Shown: positions 6,431 to 8,650 of the stretch, in pieces
Position numbering within the stretch: position 1 is the first letter of the stretch
How the letters are laid out: every line of letters starts with the position of its first letter
Assembly (NCBI GenBank): GCA_016875695.1
Contig: VGPB01000075.1
Span: 1-8,650, forward strand
DNA from: Chloroflexota bacterium
Lineage (GTDB): Bacteria; Chloroflexota; Dehalococcoidia; UBA2979
Length of the DNA stretch: 8,650 nt
Reading direction: 5' to 3'
Position numbers and translations under genes: made by a program
Notes under the pieces: model-generated
Told to the model about the DNA's origin: nothing
What the model saw: the letters and a program-made list of their open reading frames with translations, nothing else
Databases searched by the model: none

Positions 6431-6608
6431 GTGGTGTCCGACGACGAGGGCACACGCCTTCGTTCACTGCTGCTTGAGTGGTGGACACTTGTTCAGCCGA
6501 ACGATCAGAACGGGCCGGATCTGTCCGGGCTGTGGCGCGACCGGGGGCTACGACGACGCCCCAGACCTCGATTGCCCGGAGTGCGACGGCACCGGCCTCA
6601 CGGCCTAA
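6431..6608 (+). pseudogene. Small zinc-ribbon protein gene, apparently frameshifted
   Basis: The interval between prfA and prmC looks like one small gene split over two frames. From GTG at 6431, two bases after the prfA stop, the reading is MVSDDEGTRLRSLLLEWW, an acidic start and an amphipathic helix. It continues to NDQNGPD near 6520. Removing one base at about 6521 then gives CPGCGATGGYDDAPDLDCPE, followed by CDGTGLTA and TAA at 6606-6608. The second half holds two CxxC knuckles with TG/GTG tails (CPGCGATG and CPECDGTG), the pattern of DnaJ-type zinc-binding ribbons. Without a shift, the GTG frame runs Arg-rich to a TGA overlapping the prmC GTG. Alternatives: a sequencing error, a decayed gene, a short TTG-initiated ribbon peptide (from 6489), or a UAG-readthrough extension of RF1, because the ribbon half is in the prfA frame. 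I do not recognise a named family; the likely role is metal or nucleic-acid/protein binding. Confidence 0.45.
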
Positions 6609-6642
6609 GTAACGCGCGCCAGCGAAGCCACACGGTGAGGCT

Positions 6643-7515
6643 GTGATTCTTCGCGCGCTGCTCCACGACGCCGCGACGCAGCTCGTCGCGACGCGCGCGG
6701 CGGGCGACCTCGACGAGGGACGGCTCGAGGCGGAGCTGCTGTACGGCGCCGCGGCCGGGCTCGAACGCACGCAGGTGATCGCGCGCGGCAGCGAGGACGT
6801 CACGCCCGAGGTGAGCGGGGCGTTCGAGGCGCTGCTCGCACGGCGGCTCGCGCGCGAGCCGCTCGCGTACATCCTCGGGCGGCGCGAGTGCTACGGCATG
6901 ACGTTCGAGGTGGGGCGCGGCGTGCTTGTGCCGCGGCCCGAGACCGAGCTGCTGATCGAGACGACGCTCGCAGCGGTGCGCGAGCATCCGTCCGCGCGGC
7001 GACTCGTGCGCGTCGTGGACGTCGGCACGGGCTGCGGCGTCGTCGCGCTCGCAGTGGCATGGCACGCGCCGAACGCGAAGCTGTACGCGCTGGACCGCGC
7101 GACGGCCGCGCTGGCGGTCGCAGGACGCAACCGCACGCGCTTCGGACTGCGCGATCGCGTGGTGCTGCTCCAGGGCGACCTATTCGATGCGCTGCCCGAG
7201 CGCGTCGAGGTCGTGACCGCGAACCTGCCATACGTCCCAACGGTCGAACTGGAAGCGCTGGCGCCGGAAGTACGCGACTGGGAGCCGGCATGGGCGCTGA
7301 ACGGCGGCAAGGACGGGCTCGAGATGATCCGGCGGCTCATCTACTGCGTACCGGAGTACCTGGCGAGCGGACCGCGCGCGGTGCTGCTCGAGGTGGGCGA
7401 CGGGCAGGCGACGAAGGTCGCGCGGCTGCTGGCGGCGGCAGTGGGTGGACCTGCGCGCTTGCACGCAGACCTGGCCGGGCGGCCACGCGTCGTCGAGGTG
7501 CGGGTCGGCTACTGA
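6643..7515 (+). CDS. prmC: Release factor glutamine-N5 methyltransferase
   Basis: AdoMet-dependent enzyme that methylates the Gln of the GGQ motif in release factors, raising termination efficiency. The 290-residue length is typical. An N-terminal helical bundle (1-about 80) recognises the release factor. REPLAYILGRREC (71-83), FEVGRGVLVPRPETELLIE (88-106) and the AdoMet-binding motif VVDVGTGCGVVALAVA (124-139) follow, then the active-site tetrapeptide in TANLPYVP (192-199) and WALNGGKDGLEMI (217-229). The tetrapeptide is NLPY, not the usual NPPY, and the glycine loop has Cys in place of the common Ser; both look tolerable. The GTG at 6643 is chosen because the family N-terminus begins right there. 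GGTGAGG precedes it but with only two bases of spacing. The stop TGA overlaps the end of the convergent DinB-family gene by 7 nt, leaving no room for a dedicated terminator. Its position after prfA supports the call. Confidence 0.96.
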   Translation: MILRALLHDAATQLVATRAAGDLDEGRLEAELLYGAAAGLERTQVIARGSEDVTPEVSGAFEALLARRLAREPLAYILGRRECYGMTFEVGRGVLVPRPETELLIETTLAAVREHPSARRLVRVVDVGTGCGVVALAVAWHAPNAKLYALDRATAALAVAGRNRTRFGLRDRVVLLQGDLFDALPERVEVVTANLPYVPTVELEALAPEVRDWEPAWALNGGKDGLEMIRRLIYCVPEYLASGPRAVLLEVGDGQATKVARLLAAAVGGPARLHADLAGRPRVVEVRVGY

Positions 7516-7964
7516 CGGGCGTCGAGCAGCTGCGCGGTGAGGCCGGCGTGCGCGAGGTGCTCGCGCGCGTGTGTAAGCGCAGTGAGCAGCAGCGTGTGGC
7601 CGCTCATGTCGCCGAGCCGCGGGTGGCGGATCGTCGCGTCGAGGCGTTCCGCGGACACGCCGTCGAGCGCGGCCGAGAACTCGTGGCGCAAGCCGTCCCA
7701 GTGCGCGCGCAAGTGCGCGACCGAGTCGCCGCGCGCGGCGAACTCCGCGTCGCGGTCACGAACGGTGGGGCGCACGCCGGCGAGCGTGATGACGAGCGTC
7801 TGCTCGGCCGCGCCAATGGTGTGCGTAGCGAGCGCGAACAGGGTGTTCGCGTCCGCCGCCGGTCGCCAATTAAGCGCGTCCGCGTCGCGGTTCTCGGTCA
7901 GCGCGAGCAACTACTCGATGTCGTCGACCAGGCTCGTGAGCGCGGCGCTGACCTCGGGCAGCAT
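7509..7964 (-). pseudogene. DinB-superfamily (four-helix, metal-dependent) protein gene with in-frame TAG
   Basis: From an ATG at 7964, 17 bases after the GrpB-like stop, the frame reads MLPEVSAALTSLVDDIE and then meets TAG at 7913-7911 (codon 18). It continues unbroken as LLALTENRDADALNWRP to a TAG at 7511-7509, 151 codons in all. ALNWRP, ATHTIG with H48, and the C-terminal THAREHLAHAGLTAQLLD (131-148, with H132, H136 and H139) are typical of the DinB/DUF664 fold. In that family three His residues hold a metal, and some members are thiol-transferases such as those using bacillithiol or mycothiol. Substrate unknown. Trp or Tyr is the usual kind of residue after DDIE, so TGG-to-TAG is the simplest lesion. 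A TTG directly after the TAG (7910-7908) could restart translation, losing half of helix 1. It is likely in an operon with the upstream GrpB-like gene and ends tail to tail with prmC. Confidence 0.7.
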
Positions 7965-7981
7965 CGCGGGCAGCTCGCGGC

Positions 7982-8500
7982 CTACGCGCGGTGCGGCGCC
8001 GCGGAGGTCGCGGCGACGATGAACGCCGTCTTCGCGTCAGTGTAGGCGACGCGGTCGTCGCGATGCCGCGCGGCGAGCTCGTGCTTGAGCGCAGCGTAGA
8101 CGGCGGCGAGCTCCGGGCGCGCGCGCAGCATGTCGCGGAACGCGAGGTGGCGCTGCCAGAACTCCCCGCCGAGCACGCACAGGTGCAGGTGGAACATCCG
8201 CACGCCGTCGACGTGCTTCACCAAGTAGCGGCGATCGGGGATCGTGCCGTCGCCGCGGTACACCCAGTCGTCGCGCTCCAACGCGGGGGCTGCGCGCTCG
8301 GCATCGGCGAGCGACGCGCAGGCACCGAGGATCTCGACGATCGGCTTGGCGGCGAGGCCTGGCACGGCGGTGCTGCCGACGTGTTCGATCACAAGCACGA
8401 GCGCGCCCGCGGCAGCCTCGATGCGCGCGCGCTCGGCGGCGAAGCGCGCGGCCCAGGCCGGGTCGTACGCGGCGATCACGATCGGCTCGCCCGAGGGCAC
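7982..8500 (-). CDS. GrpB/UPF0157 family nucleotidyltransferase-fold protein
   Basis: At 172 residues this has the standard size of the GrpB (UPF0157) family, predicted to have a polymerase-beta nucleotidyltransferase-like fold. Its reaction is not established to my knowledge; the name has nothing to do with the GrpE co-chaperone. Visible family blocks are VIAAYDPAWAARF (8-20), IEHVGSTAVPGLAAKPIVEI (38-57), RYLVKHV (91-97), FHLHLCVLGGEFWQRHLAFR (103-122) and AVYAALKHELA (133-143). The acidic residue after KPIV is Glu where Asp is usual, a conservative change. The GTG at 8500 is supported by GAGAGG (8513-8508) seven bases upstream. The frame stays open upstream to the window edge but has no family features there. 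It is probably co-transcribed with the DinB-type gene 17 bases downstream; such small accessory enzymes are often mobile between strains. Confidence 0.9.
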   Translation of the reverse strand: MPSGEPIVIAAYDPAWAARFAAERARIEAAAGALVLVIEHVGSTAVPGLAAKPIVEILGACASLADAERAAPALERDDWVYRGDGTIPDRRYLVKHVDGVRMFHLHLCVLGGEFWQRHLAFRDMLRARPELAAVYAALKHELAARHRDDRVAYTDAKTAFIVAATSAAPHRA

Positions 8501-8650
8501 GGCGCGGCCTCTCGCGTCGACCGCTAGGTGTAGTGACCACGAACCTGTGAGAGCCGACTGACCGGCGGGGGGCCACCGAGCGAGCCATGGGGCTTGCGTC
8601 AGTTGTACTACTGCAGCCAGCCGGCGAGGGCACGAGCGCGATGGGCGCTG

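Noticed and set aside
7833..7851. Perfect 8-bp inverted repeat (CGCGAACA-GGG-TGTTCGCG)
   Set aside because: Lies inside the DinB coding frame, where it encodes ANTLFA; half-site spacing is N5, unlike the LexA-type box. Probably coincidence.
4501..7913. Genome-wide amber (UAG) recoding, for example to Tyr or pyrrolysine
   Set aside because: TAG is the natural stop of rel, prfA and the GrpB-like gene, RF1 is intact, and the core genes contain no in-frame TAG.
8608..8649. Possible C-terminal tail of a minus-strand gene entering from the right (RARALAGWLQ then TAG)
   Set aside because: Thirteen codons only; the rest of 8501-8650 shows no coding signal beyond the GrpB start and its SD.
1..8650. 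tRNA or rRNA genes, CRISPR repeats, insertion sequences, integrase or toxin-antitoxin genes
   Set aside because: Looked for on both strands; none seen.

Overview
The window is very GC-rich (around 70% by eye) bacterial chromosome. It carries four intact housekeeping genes: a bifunctional (p)ppGpp synthetase/hydrolase (rel), histidyl-tRNA synthetase (hisS), peptide release factor 1 (prfA) and the release-factor glutamine methyltransferase (prmC). The style of Rel (an FDDYIA loop in a long bifunctional protein), of RF1 (GGAGGQNVNKVATAVR) and of the lipoproteins (Ala/Thr/Pro linkers followed by TolB-like SPDG repeats) reminds me of Chloroflexota, possibly Dehalococcoidia-like. That is an impression, not a phylogeny. 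Actinobacterial or Deinococcus-like lineages are not excluded.

Layout. Bases 1-503 are a scrapyard: the 5' end of a lipoprotein gene (+) runs directly into an antisense fragment of a UDP-glucose/GDP-mannose dehydrogenase NAD-binding domain (-), followed by a cluster of GAAC/GTTC half-sites. rel (504-2681, -) and hisS (2811-4106, +) are divergent. The 129-bp gap between them holds a near-perfect chromosomal parS site that overlaps a perfect match to the Firmicutes-type LexA (DinR) box. hisS overlaps by 8 nt a TolB-like lipoprotein gene (4099-5325) that carries an in-frame TAG. prfA (5364-6428) follows, then a broken small zinc-ribbon gene (6431-6608), then prmC (6643-7515). On the minus strand, a GrpB/UPF0157-family gene (8500-7982) leads into a DinB-superfamily gene (7964-7509) that also has an in-frame TAG. 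The DinB gene runs tail to tail into prmC with a 7-nt overlap.

How the genes fit together. prfA and prmC form a functional pair: PrmC methylates the GGQ glutamine of RF1. Rel and HisS both respond to amino-acid supply and translation. hisS and prfA share the same start architecture: the hexamer TAGACT, exactly six bases, then ATG, with no convincing Shine-Dalgarno. This suggests leaderless mRNAs.

The most notable points are the parS/LexA-box overlap, the repeated TAGACT-N6-ATG start signal, and the contrast between four intact essential genes and several broken accessory genes (two in-frame TAGs, two frameshifts and one truncation). TAG is also the ordinary stop of rel, prfA and grpB-like, and RF1 is intact, so genome-wide amber recoding is unlikely. 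Gene decay or local assembly error is more plausible. I did not identify a complete novel defence or mobile system here.
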